Shown: positions 16,567 through 23,264 of the stretch, in pieces
How positions within the stretch are numbered: the stretch's first letter is position 1
Layout: the number at the start of each line of letters is the position of its first letter
Assembly (NCBI GenBank): GCA_011526045.1
Contig: WYBE01000031.1
Span: 1 to 64,000, forward strand
DNA: 64,000 bases
Direction of reading: 5' to 3'
From: Nevskiales bacterium
Lineage (GTDB): Bacteria; Pseudomonadota; Gammaproteobacteria; Steroidobacterales; GCA-2729495
The notes under the pieces: generated by a model
What the model saw: the letters and a program-made list of their open reading frames with translations, nothing else
Told to the model about the DNA's origin: nothing
Databases searched by the model: none
Program-made: the position numbers and the translations under genes

Positions 16567-17084
16567 GAGAGCCTGTTAATTGCGCGGCGCCAGGTTAGCA
16601 ACCCCATGTATTGATTGCAGTTAGGAACAATCGCAATTGAGTCGCCGTTCCACTTGACTTGCGCGCCGATGTTAGGTATATTTTAGGGTACAAGGCTGCG
16701 GTCATGCGGCGTCCCACCGGCATGGCCCAACCGATCCCGTCCCAATGCGACCCCGCTGAGGAGTCGCGCGATGATGGGGTGCCGGACATAAATCGCGAGC
16801 CTGGGCGGCCAAGGACACGCTCACCAAGGATGGTGACCCAGGCGCCGAAGGAGTATCGCGATGAGTGTGCGCGCCCGATCCCTCTCTACAGGGTAGTCGC
16901 TCGCTGCCGCCGGCGGTCTGTCGGCAACGAGCCTGATCCCGTTCTCTTCATCGTTCGAACCACAAGACGACCGGCGCCCGCGCCAATCGGCGCGCTGTGC
17001 CCAACTGGATCGCCAATGCGCTCGCACCCGCTGCGACATCCGGAAGAGCTGGGCAAGCTGAATTGCCCTGCGAGGAGGAAGAAC
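16567..17084 (+). promoter_or_regulatory. promoter and long leader before DUF2292-like copy B
   Basis: The best promoter of the window lies here: TTGACT (16654-16659), a 17-nt spacer, then TATATT (16677-16682). Around 400 nt separate it from the next well-supported start codon at 17085. That stretch can be read through in frame from 16659, but the resulting peptide is Arg/Pro-rich and has no match in copy A, so I treat it as untranslated leader. Several inverted segments occur in it, but I cannot resolve a definite fold. Confidence 0.55.
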
Positions 17085-17468
17085 ATGCATCCACACCGCA
17101 TGGAGGAGCGGCCGCGCGCTCCCCCGGCCGCCGACCTCACGATGTCCATGTTGAAACCCAGTGAGCGTCGTCTCATTGAGATGGTGCGGAAGGTCGGCTA
17201 CGGATGCCTGACCAATATTCGGGTTGACGACGGCGAGCCCCGGTTTGCGCCGAGGCTAATCGCCCGTCGGAAATATCGGCTCGGCCGCCCCGATACTGGT
17301 CGATGCATCCGACCCGTCCACGATGATTTCAAGCTGAAGGATCAGCACCGCGACTTCATCGCGAAGCTGCGGGCCATCAAGGAAGGTGTCATCGTGAGCA
17401 TCGAGATCGAAGATGGCCTCCCCGTCCATCTCGTGGTGCAGGAAGAGCTGCCCTTTGAGGCTCGCTGA
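17085..17468 (+). CDS. small protein with two DUF2292-like repeats, copy B
   Basis: This 127-aa paralogue of the 15479 gene carries the same two units, LIEMVRKVGYGCLTNIRVDD and FIAKLRAIKEGVIVSIEIED, and the same linker pattern (RRKYRLGRPDTGRC). It has an additional ~24-residue basic N-terminus before MLKPSE. ATG 17085 is chosen for its strong GAGGAGGA ribosome site (17072-17079). It precedes the second structured RNA and sigma gene B. The copies are clearly diverged, so the duplication is not recent. Confidence 0.72.
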   Translation: MHPHRMEERPRAPPAADLTMSMLKPSERRLIEMVRKVGYGCLTNIRVDDGEPRFAPRLIARRKYRLGRPDTGRCIRPVHDDFKLKDQHRDFIAKLRAIKEGVIVSIEIEDGLPVHLVVQEELPFEAR

Positions 17469-17511
17469 AACAACCTGAATCGTAATTAACTGAAAAGACT
17501 CGCTAACTGAC

Positions 17512-17656
17512 TGGCCGCGAAGCGGAGGTCGTTGGGTGTCGCCGAATGCGGCGATTGCTCAATCCTCTGCATCGCGGCCAGCGCCCTTTCTGCGCGCCCC
17601 AATCGGCTGACACCCATGTGGCCCCTGCCTCCGGCCCCCGGAGGCCCACATGGGTG
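17512..17656 (+). ncRNA. structured leader RNA of sigma gene B (candidate cis-regulatory switch)
   Basis: This is the second copy of the element at 15844. Helix A is TGGCCGCGA (17512-17520) with TCGCGGCCA (17572-17580). Helix B is GGGTGTC-GCCGA (17534-17545) with TCGGC-T-GACACCC (17603-17615). The local hairpin is GCCG-AATG-CGGC (17541-17552). Helix C is a perfect 11-bp pairing of CACCCATGTGG (17611-17621) with CCACATGGGTG (17646-17656), which contains the ATG. An inner stem GCCTCCGG (17627-17634) with CCGGAGGC (17638-17645) buries the GGAGG. Helices B and C share CACCC, so they exclude each other. The pairings persist despite sequence change from copy A, including a C-G versus U-G difference in helix A. 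Confidence 0.7.
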
Positions 17657-18315
17657 CTACATTTCGCAGCGATGCGGTACTGACCGCATACGCAAAGTCG
17701 TTGATCCGATTCAAAGCCAAACAACTCTCACGCAAGCCCGGATTCACTAAGACCGATCAGGAGGACCTGGAGCAGGAACTGACCGCACAGCTTCTGGCCC
17801 GGGCGCATCTGTTCGATCCGACCCGCGCATCGGCGAACACATTCGCTGATCGCGTCATCAAGTCTGCTATCGCAATGATGTTGCGGGATCGCCGGAGGCA
17901 GAAGCGGGCCGCCGGCTTCGCGGCGCAGTCACTTGAGCGGACCTTTGTAGCGCAGGATCACGGCATAACGTCGCTCCGCGATGCGCTGGGATTTGCCGAC
18001 CTGGGTCGGCGCCTTGGCAAAGGCGACGAAGAAACCCGCCGCAGCGAGTTGGTCGTCGCGGTCAATCAGGTTTTAGAGTCACTACCGCCGGATCTGCAGA
18101 ACATCTGCCGCCGACTCATAAGCGGCTCTTTGGCAGAAGTAGCCCGCGAACTGGAAATGTCGCGTCACCGGCTTCGCCACGCCATCGAGCGCATCCGCAA
18201 GCACTTTGAAACAGCGGGGTTAGGCGAATCCACGGGAAACCCGGACAGCCGGCGCGCCAACGGCATAGGTAACGAGGGGATGGCCCCGACGAGCCCGCAT
18301 GGGAGAACGCCGTGA
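17650..18315 (+). CDS. sigma-70-like RNA polymerase sigma factor, copy B
   Basis: This is a 221-aa paralogue of the factor at 15982. Region 2 (DQEDLEQELTAQLLARAHLF, DRVIKSAIAMMLRDRRRQKR) and region 4 (LPPDLQNICRRLISGSLAEV, then ARELEMSRHRLRHAIERIRK) are both intact. It has an additional Gly/Asn/Arg-rich tail after region 4 that copy A lacks; the DNA encoding that tail contains the ACGGCATAGGTAAC word discussed elsewhere. The ATG at 17650 is locked in a long hairpin. The stop overlaps the GTG of the next gene. Two sigma paralogues may act at different times or on different promoters. Confidence 0.82.
   Translation: MGATFRSDAVLTAYAKSLIRFKAKQLSRKPGFTKTDQEDLEQELTAQLLARAHLFDPTRASANTFADRVIKSAIAMMLRDRRRQKRAAGFAAQSLERTFVAQDHGITSLRDALGFADLGRRLGKGDEETRRSELVVAVNQVLESLPPDLQNICRRLISGSLAEVARELEMSRHRLRHAIERIRKHFETAGLGESTGNPDSRRANGIGNEGMAPTSPHGRTP
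18252..18273 (+). repeat. 22-nt match to the right recombination leader
   Basis: This site, inside the 3' end of sigma gene B, matches 63817-63838 with one mismatch; the 14-base core ACGGCATAGGTAAC is also present at 448-461. The two outer copies are homologous leaders, but the internal one lies far from them in coding sequence. It could be a secondary recombinase site or a scar of an earlier boundary. A chance match of this length is unlikely but not excluded. Confidence 0.4.
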
Positions 18316-18614
18316 CGGCGAATGTCTTTCGATTCGAGTTTGAACCAAGGGTGTCGCTCACCGAAGTGGAGATGTCGCTCCACCTGGCGATGTACGCGGT
18401 CGAAGGCCTGTACGGCGAAGCCCGCGTCCGGCTTGAAGCGTCCTACCACCTCGACGAGCCGCAACGAGCAATCACCGTAGACGGGTCCACCGAGGTCGGC
18501 GCCGCCGCTGTGAAGGTCTTCACCCGCCTGCTGGGCCGCGAGTTCGGAGAAGACGCCTTTCGTGTTCGCCGCGTCGAGGAGCACGCCGCGGCCGGAAAAG
18601 GGTGCGCAGTATGA
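18312..18614 (+). CDS. unrecognised 100-aa phage-type protein
   Basis: This protein starts at GTG in a GTGA overlap with sigma gene B, and its stop overlaps the ATG of the nuclease gene (ATGA), so it belongs to the early operon. It has a mixed alpha/beta pattern: a beta-like start (VFRFEFEPRVSLTEVEMSLH), a helix rich in Ala/Glu, then alternating strands and a helix near VKVFTRLLGREFGED. I recognise no family. Its position suggests a role in early regulation or recombination. Confidence 0.65.
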   Translation: MTANVFRFEFEPRVSLTEVEMSLHLAMYAVEGLYGEARVRLEASYHLDEPQRAITVDGSTEVGAAAVKVFTRLLGREFGEDAFRVRRVEEHAAAGKGCAV

Positions 18615-19438
18615 ATATCGAGCCGGCGATTGATCGAATTAGCCTCGGCTTCTTGATCCGCGAGCCTGTGGATAACTACCACGCGAAGTCCAAGGACTAT
18701 CTCACCGCGCATGCGCTGAACGAATTTCGACGGTGCCCGCTCTTGTATCGCAAGAAGGAAATGGGTCTGGTTCCGGTGCGCGACACCGCGGCGTACTTGG
18801 TGGGCCGGGCGGCGCACACGCTGATTCTCGAGGGTCGGCAGCGGTACGAGCGAGAATACGCCGTCGGCGGACCCATCAACCCCAAGACCGCCCAGCCCTT
18901 CGGCTCGCAGACTAAGGCCTTCAGCGAATGGGCCGTGCAGCAGGGCCGGCCGGTGCTCAGCGATGCTCAGGCGGCGACCGTCGAACAGATGGCGGCGGCG
19001 GTGCGCGACCATCTCTTTGCGCGCGAGCTATTCGCCGACGGCGTTGCTGAAGGTGTAGTGCGGTGTGATCACGCGGGGCATCGCTGCCAGGCGAGGATCG
19101 ATTGGATCAATCCCATCGCGGACCGCGGGATCGTCGACCTGAAGACGGCCGACGAGCTTGATTCGTTCGAGATGTCCATGCGGGCATTCGGTTATCTGCA
19201 CCAGGTTGCCTTCTACCGCGCCGTCGTTGCAGTTGCATTGGGCAGCGTCCTGCCCGTTCACATCGTCGCTGTCGAAAAACGCGAGCCGTTCCGGTGCGGC
19301 GTCTGGCAGGTCGCGCCCAAGGTCCTCGATGAAGCGCAGCGCGATTGTGAAGAGGCGATGCAAGACCTGAAGCGCTGCCGCGAGACAGGAAACTGGTTCA
19401 CGAGGTTTGAGTCGCTGCGACTGGTCGAGCGGCTGTGA
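18611..19438 (+). CDS. RecE-like PD-(D/E)XK exonuclease
   Basis: This 275-aa protein resembles phage RecE/DUF3799-type nucleases that resect double-stranded DNA ends for recombination. The active-site pattern is present in the C-terminal half: RIDWINP, then GIVDLKTAD (the D-x-K part), and YLHQVAFYR, which fits the QxxxY motif of this exonuclease group. An early stretch, LNEFRRCPLLYRKKE, is also typical. ATG 18611 is chosen for the ATGA overlap; a GTG at 18602 would add three residues. It is followed by a Sak4-like ATPase, forming an end-resection and annealing pair. Confidence 0.82.
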   Translation: MNIEPAIDRISLGFLIREPVDNYHAKSKDYLTAHALNEFRRCPLLYRKKEMGLVPVRDTAAYLVGRAAHTLILEGRQRYEREYAVGGPINPKTAQPFGSQTKAFSEWAVQQGRPVLSDAQAATVEQMAAAVRDHLFARELFADGVAEGVVRCDHAGHRCQARIDWINPIADRGIVDLKTADELDSFEMSMRAFGYLHQVAFYRAVVAVALGSVLPVHIVAVEKREPFRCGVWQVAPKVLDEAQRDCEEAMQDLKRCRETGNWFTRFESLRLVERL

Positions 19439-19544
19439 ATCCCGGTCCGGGGTTGGACGGTGCCCCCTCGCCAAGGATGGCCGCAGGACACGCCCGGCCC
19501 GACCCCGGACCCGGATTCACGAAACGAAAAAACAAGGAGAACTC

Positions 19545-20327
19545 ATGAAACTGCTCAATCAAATCCAACGCGGCCGGACGTCGGCGCCGCGTCGGACACT
19601 GGTCTACGGCGTCCACGGCGTGGGCAAGAGCACGTTCGGCTCGATGGCCGAGGCGCCCATCTTCATCCAGGCTGAAGATGGCCTTGGCAACATCGAATGC
19701 GAGCGGCTTCCGCTGGCGGCGCAGTATTCCGATGTCATCGGCGCCCTGTCGGAACTCTACACCGAGCCGCACGAGTACCGCACAGTCGTGCTCGACTCGC
19801 TCGACTGGCTGGAGCGCCTGATCTTCGCCGACGTCTGTAGGAAGCGCGGCGTCGAGTCCATCGAGGACATCGGCTACGGGAAGGGCTACGTCTTCGCGCT
19901 GACCAACTGGCGCGAGGTCCTGGCCGGCCTCGACGCCTTGCGCAATGACCGCGGCATGGGCGTGATCCTGATCGCGCATGCCCAGATCGAACGCTTCGCC
20001 AACCCCGAGACGGACACCTACGACCGGTACTCGCCACGACTGCACAAGCAGGCCTCGGCGCTGGTGCAGGAATGGGCCGACGAAGTCCTCTTCTGCACGT
20101 ACAGCATCCACACGAAGACCACCGAGGAGGGCTTCGGCCGCAAGCGCGTCGTGGGGCTGGGCACGGGCGAGCGGATCATCCGCACCACTGAACGGCCGGC
20201 CCACGTAGCGAAGAATCGGCTGAACCTCCCCGACGAAATCCCCCTGGACTACCGCATCTACGCCGCGTTTCTACGCGGCGAGAACCCGTTGGTTTCCCAA
20301 GAGCAACCTGTTGAGCAAGGAGCATAA
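19545..20327 (+). CDS. Sak4-like phage recombination ATPase (AAA_24 family)
   Basis: This 260-aa RecA-fold ATPase has Walker A GVHGVGKST at residues 22-30 and a Walker B-like TVVLDSLDWLERL. A third hydrophobic strand ends in LIAHAQIERF. Phage proteins of this AAA_24 type (Sak4 group) act in single-strand annealing or recombination, usually next to a DUF669/SSB-like partner, as here. ATG 19545 follows a strong AAGGAGA ribosome site; an earlier in-frame start would add a non-conserved Arg-rich stretch. It probably works with the RecE-like nuclease, the DUF669 protein and RusA. Confidence 0.82.
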   Translation: MKLLNQIQRGRTSAPRRTLVYGVHGVGKSTFGSMAEAPIFIQAEDGLGNIECERLPLAAQYSDVIGALSELYTEPHEYRTVVLDSLDWLERLIFADVCRKRGVESIEDIGYGKGYVFALTNWREVLAGLDALRNDRGMGVILIAHAQIERFANPETDTYDRYSPRLHKQASALVQEWADEVLFCTYSIHTKTTEEGFGRKRVVGLGTGERIIRTTERPAHVAKNRLNLPDEIPLDYRIYAAFLRGENPLVSQEQPVEQGA

Positions 20328-20330
20328 CCC

Positions 20331-20789
20331 ATGGCGCATTTGACCGGATTCAACGCAAACGAGGTCGATCCCGCCGTCGGCTTCGATCCCATACCGGCGG
20401 GCAAATACCTGGCGATTATCTCGGAAAGCGAGATGAAGCCCACGAAGAGCGGCGTCGGCCAGTTCCTTCAATTCACCTTCCAGGTGATTGAGGGTGAGCA
20501 CAAGGGCCGGCTCCTGTGGGCCCGGCTCAACCTGGACAACCCAAACGCGACGACGGTGAAGATCGCGCGGGCCGAGCTCTCGGCTATTTGCCGCGCCATC
20601 GGCGTGATGGCCCCGAAGGACTCCATTGAGCTGCACAACATCCCCTTGGTCGTCACCGTCGGCCACAAGAAGCGCGACGACACCGGTGAGCTGACCAACG
20701 TCATCAAGGGCTATGCAAAGAAGGATGCCGTCGGCCCGAAGCCTGCCGCGACCGCGGGCAACAACGGGAAAGCGCCGTGGAAGAAGTGA
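20331..20789 (+). CDS. DUF669 family protein
   Basis: This 152-aa protein fits DUF669: YLAIISESEMKPTKSGVGQF followed by LQFTFQVIEGEHKGRLLWAR, a beta-rich OB-like pattern, and a Lys/Pro/Gly-rich C-terminal tail ending PWKK, similar to SSB tails. DUF669 proteins are typical partners of Sak4-type ATPases and probably bind single-stranded DNA. It lies three bases after the ATPase gene and overlaps the start of rusA. Confidence 0.85.
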   Translation: MAHLTGFNANEVDPAVGFDPIPAGKYLAIISESEMKPTKSGVGQFLQFTFQVIEGEHKGRLLWARLNLDNPNATTVKIARAELSAICRAIGVMAPKDSIELHNIPLVVTVGHKKRDDTGELTNVIKGYAKKDAVGPKPAATAGNNGKAPWKK

Positions 20790-21136
20790 CGCGCGTGTAC
20801 GAGCTGCCATACCCGCCGTCGGTCAATCACTACTGGCGGCGCGTGGGATGGCGGACGCTGATTAGCCGCGAGGGAAGGCGCTACCGCAGGCAGGTGGTGG
20901 CGCTCCTCGCGGCGATGCGCGCCAAGCCGATGCGTGGCCCTCTGGTCGTCCGCGTGAAGGTCCATCCGCCGGACGGTCGGCGACGCGACCTCGACAACCT
21001 GCAAAAGGCCCTTCTTGACGCTCTCGAACACGGCGGCGCGTTCGCGGATGACAGCCAAGTCGCGCGGCTGGAAGTGGAACGCGCCGACATCGTGCTCGGG
21101 GGCAAGGTCATCGTGGAGATCGCGGAGCGTAGGTGA
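20777..21136 (+). CDS. rusA: RusA-family Holliday junction resolvase
   Basis: This 119-aa protein is a RusA-type endonuclease that cuts Holliday junctions or replication branches. The family signatures are LPYPPSVNHYWR at the start and the catalytic acidic cluster DLDNLQKALLDAL with DDSQVARLEVE near the end. The start is GTG 20777, overlapping DUF669; a GTG at 20786 in a GTGA overlap is an alternative that keeps the conserved core. The gene directly abuts the helicase gene. Confidence 0.9.
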   Translation: MEEVTRVYELPYPPSVNHYWRRVGWRTLISREGRRYRRQVVALLAAMRAKPMRGPLVVRVKVHPPDGRRRDLDNLQKALLDALEHGGAFADDSQVARLEVERADIVLGGKVIVEIAERR

Positions 21137-22810
21137 ATGGAGCTGCGACCGTACCAACGCCAGGCCGTGGAGGCCGTGTACGAATTCCTGCGCACCCGGG
21201 ATGACAACCCGTGCGTCGTCATCCCCACCGCCGGCGGCAAGACGCCGGTGATGGCGACGATCTGCCGCGATGCCGTGCAGCTCTGGGAAGGCCGCGTGCT
21301 GATTCTGGCCCATGTCCGTGAGCTACTCGAGCAGGCCGCCGAGAAGCTGCACCTGGTTGCGCCGGACCTGCCAATCGGCATTTACTCGGCTGGGTTGAAA
21401 CGCCGCGACTTGGGCTACGCCGTCACCATCGCCGGCATCCAGTCCATCTATGAGAAGGCGTGCGACATCGGGGCGGCCGATCTGGTCATTGTCGACGAGG
21501 CCCATTTGATTCCGCCGGACGGCGAGGGCATGTACCGCACGTTTCTGGCGGACGCCCGCAAGATCAATCCGCAACTGCGGGTCATCGGCATGACGGCCAC
21601 ACCGTTCCGGATGAAGAGCGGGACGATTTGCGCGGCGGAGAACATCCTTAACGCGGTCTGTTTCGAGATCGGCGTGCGCGAACTGATCGTGCAACGCTTC
21701 CTCTGCCCGCTGCGGACGAAGGCGGGATCGCAGCGCCCCGACTACGACCAACTCCACGTGCGCGGCGGCGAATATGTCGCTGGAGAGGTCGAGGACTTGA
21801 TGGACGAGGACAACCTCGTCCTGTCAGCCTGCCGCGAGATCATCGAGCACACGCAGGGCCGAAAGAGCGTCCTGATCTTCGCCTCGGGCGTCCGGCACGG
21901 TCAGCACATCTGCCGCGTTTTGTCCGAGCGGCACCATGTCGAATGTGGATTCGTCTGCGGCGAAACACTGCCGTTCGAGCGCGACAGTCTGCTCAAGCGG
22001 TTCCGCGAGGGCGAGCTGAAGTACTTGTGCAACGTGAACGTCCTGACGACCGGCTTCGATGCACCGAATATCGACTGCGTGGCGATGGTACGGCCGACGC
22101 TGTCTGCGGGCCTCTATTACCAGATGGTGGGTCGTGGATTCCGGCTACATCCCGGCAAGGCTGACTGCCTCGTCCTGGATTTTGGCGGCAACGTGCTGCG
22201 CCACGGTCCGGTCGACCAGCTCCGCACCAGTCCCGTAGCAAACGGCAACGGCGAAGCGCCAGCGAAAGAGTGTCCGCAGTGCCACGCGATCATTGCGGCC
22301 GGGTACGCCAACTGCCCGGATTGCGGCCACGAATTTCCGGAGCGCAATCGGCGTAAGCACGACGCGACCGCCAGCAGCGAGGGGATTCTGTCCGACCAGA
22401 CATCGCGGGTAGAGTGCGAAATCACCGACGTCTTCTACAGCGTCCACGTCAAGCGCGGCGCGCCGCCCGATGCGCCTCGAACCATGCGCGTCGACTATCG
22501 AATCGGCTTCAACGAATACGTCTCCGAGTGGGTCTGTTTCGAGCATTCGGGCTTCGCGCGCCAAAAGGCCGAGCAATGGTGGTCGCGGCGGTCGAATGAG
22601 CCGGTGCCAGACAGCGCGGATGAAGCGGTCGAGCTGGCCGATGCCGGCGCGCTGTCTCCGACGTTGGCGATCACCGTCGAGCGCAAGGCCGGCGAGAAGT
22701 TCGACCGGATCGTCGCCTACCGCCTGGGTGAAAAGCCGCCGCGTCTCGATTCCGAAGAAGGCCTGCCGGAGTACGTCCCGACGGCCGATGACGAGTCGAT
22801 TCCTTTCTAG
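21137..22810 (+). CDS. superfamily 2 DEAD/DEAH-box helicase with zinc-ribbon
   Basis: This 557-aa ATP-dependent helicase has Walker A PTAGGKT at residues 30-36, DEAH at 120-123, motif III MTATPFR and motif VI QMVGRGFR. A CPQC...CPDCG zinc-ribbon follows the second RecA domain (about residues 377-398), and a C-terminal ~130-aa region of unknown fold ends acidic. Phage helicases of this architecture act in replication restart or recombination. It starts at the base after the rusA stop. Confidence 0.9.
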   Translation: MELRPYQRQAVEAVYEFLRTRDDNPCVVIPTAGGKTPVMATICRDAVQLWEGRVLILAHVRELLEQAAEKLHLVAPDLPIGIYSAGLKRRDLGYAVTIAGIQSIYEKACDIGAADLVIVDEAHLIPPDGEGMYRTFLADARKINPQLRVIGMTATPFRMKSGTICAAENILNAVCFEIGVRELIVQRFLCPLRTKAGSQRPDYDQLHVRGGEYVAGEVEDLMDEDNLVLSACREIIEHTQGRKSVLIFASGVRHGQHICRVLSERHHVECGFVCGETLPFERDSLLKRFREGELKYLCNVNVLTTGFDAPNIDCVAMVRPTLSAGLYYQMVGRGFRLHPGKADCLVLDFGGNVLRHGPVDQLRTSPVANGNGEAPAKECPQCHAIIAAGYANCPDCGHEFPERNRRKHDATASSEGILSDQTSRVECEITDVFYSVHVKRGAPPDAPRTMRVDYRIGFNEYVSEWVCFEHSGFARQKAEQWWSRRSNEPVPDSADEAVELADAGALSPTLAITVERKAGEKFDRIVAYRLGEKPPRLDSEEGLPEYVPTADDESIPF

Positions 22811-22820
22811 GAAGTGTCCC

Positions 22821-23264
22821 GTGACGAAGATGTGCTTCAAATGCCATCACGACAAGCCATTGACGAAGTTCTACCGTCATCCGCGCATGGCGGATGGGCA
22901 CCTGAACAAGTGCAAGGCATGCACACGGGTCGACACGCGCATCAATCGGGCTATTCGAGACGAGTACTACCTTGAATATGAAAGTAGTCGAGCGTCCCTT
23001 CCCCATCGGCGCGTGGACCGTCGCCGGCGAAATTCACGTTATCGCCGGGATCATCCCGAACGCGAGGCAGCCTACAGGGCCGTTGCCCGAGCGCTGAAAT
23101 CAGGTCGCCTGAAGAAGCCGCCCCAATGCCAGGGATGCGGCGATCCTGGCTTACTCCATGCCCATCACCAGAATTACCAGGAACCGCTGAACGTGATTTG
23201 GCTGTGCCCGCGCTGTCATCAACATCACCACCGCGTCCGCAGTTTCTTTGGAGATGGGTCATGA
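22821..23264 (+). CDS. HNH-endonuclease-like protein with two zinc clusters
   Basis: This 147-aa protein starts at GTG 22821. The first zinc cluster is MCFKCHHDKPLTKFY with a later KCKACTR. The second, C-terminal part has CQGCG, then LLHAHHQNY and WLCPRCHQHHHR, which is the treble-clef HNH pattern with both Cys pairs and the central His residues. The connecting region is very basic. The family nicks or cuts DNA, often in phage packaging or homing. Its place between the helicase and primase genes suggests a replication or homing role; activity is not certain. Confidence 0.72.
   Translation: MTKMCFKCHHDKPLTKFYRHPRMADGHLNKCKACTRVDTRINRAIRDEYYLEYESSRASLPHRRVDRRRRNSRYRRDHPEREAAYRAVARALKSGRLKKPPQCQGCGDPGLLHAHHQNYQEPLNVIWLCPRCHQHHHRVRSFFGDGS

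Noticed and set aside
16659..17084. N-terminal extension of DUF2292-like copy B
   Set aside because: In frame but Arg/Pro-rich, not matched in copy A, and a strong ribosome site stands before 17085.
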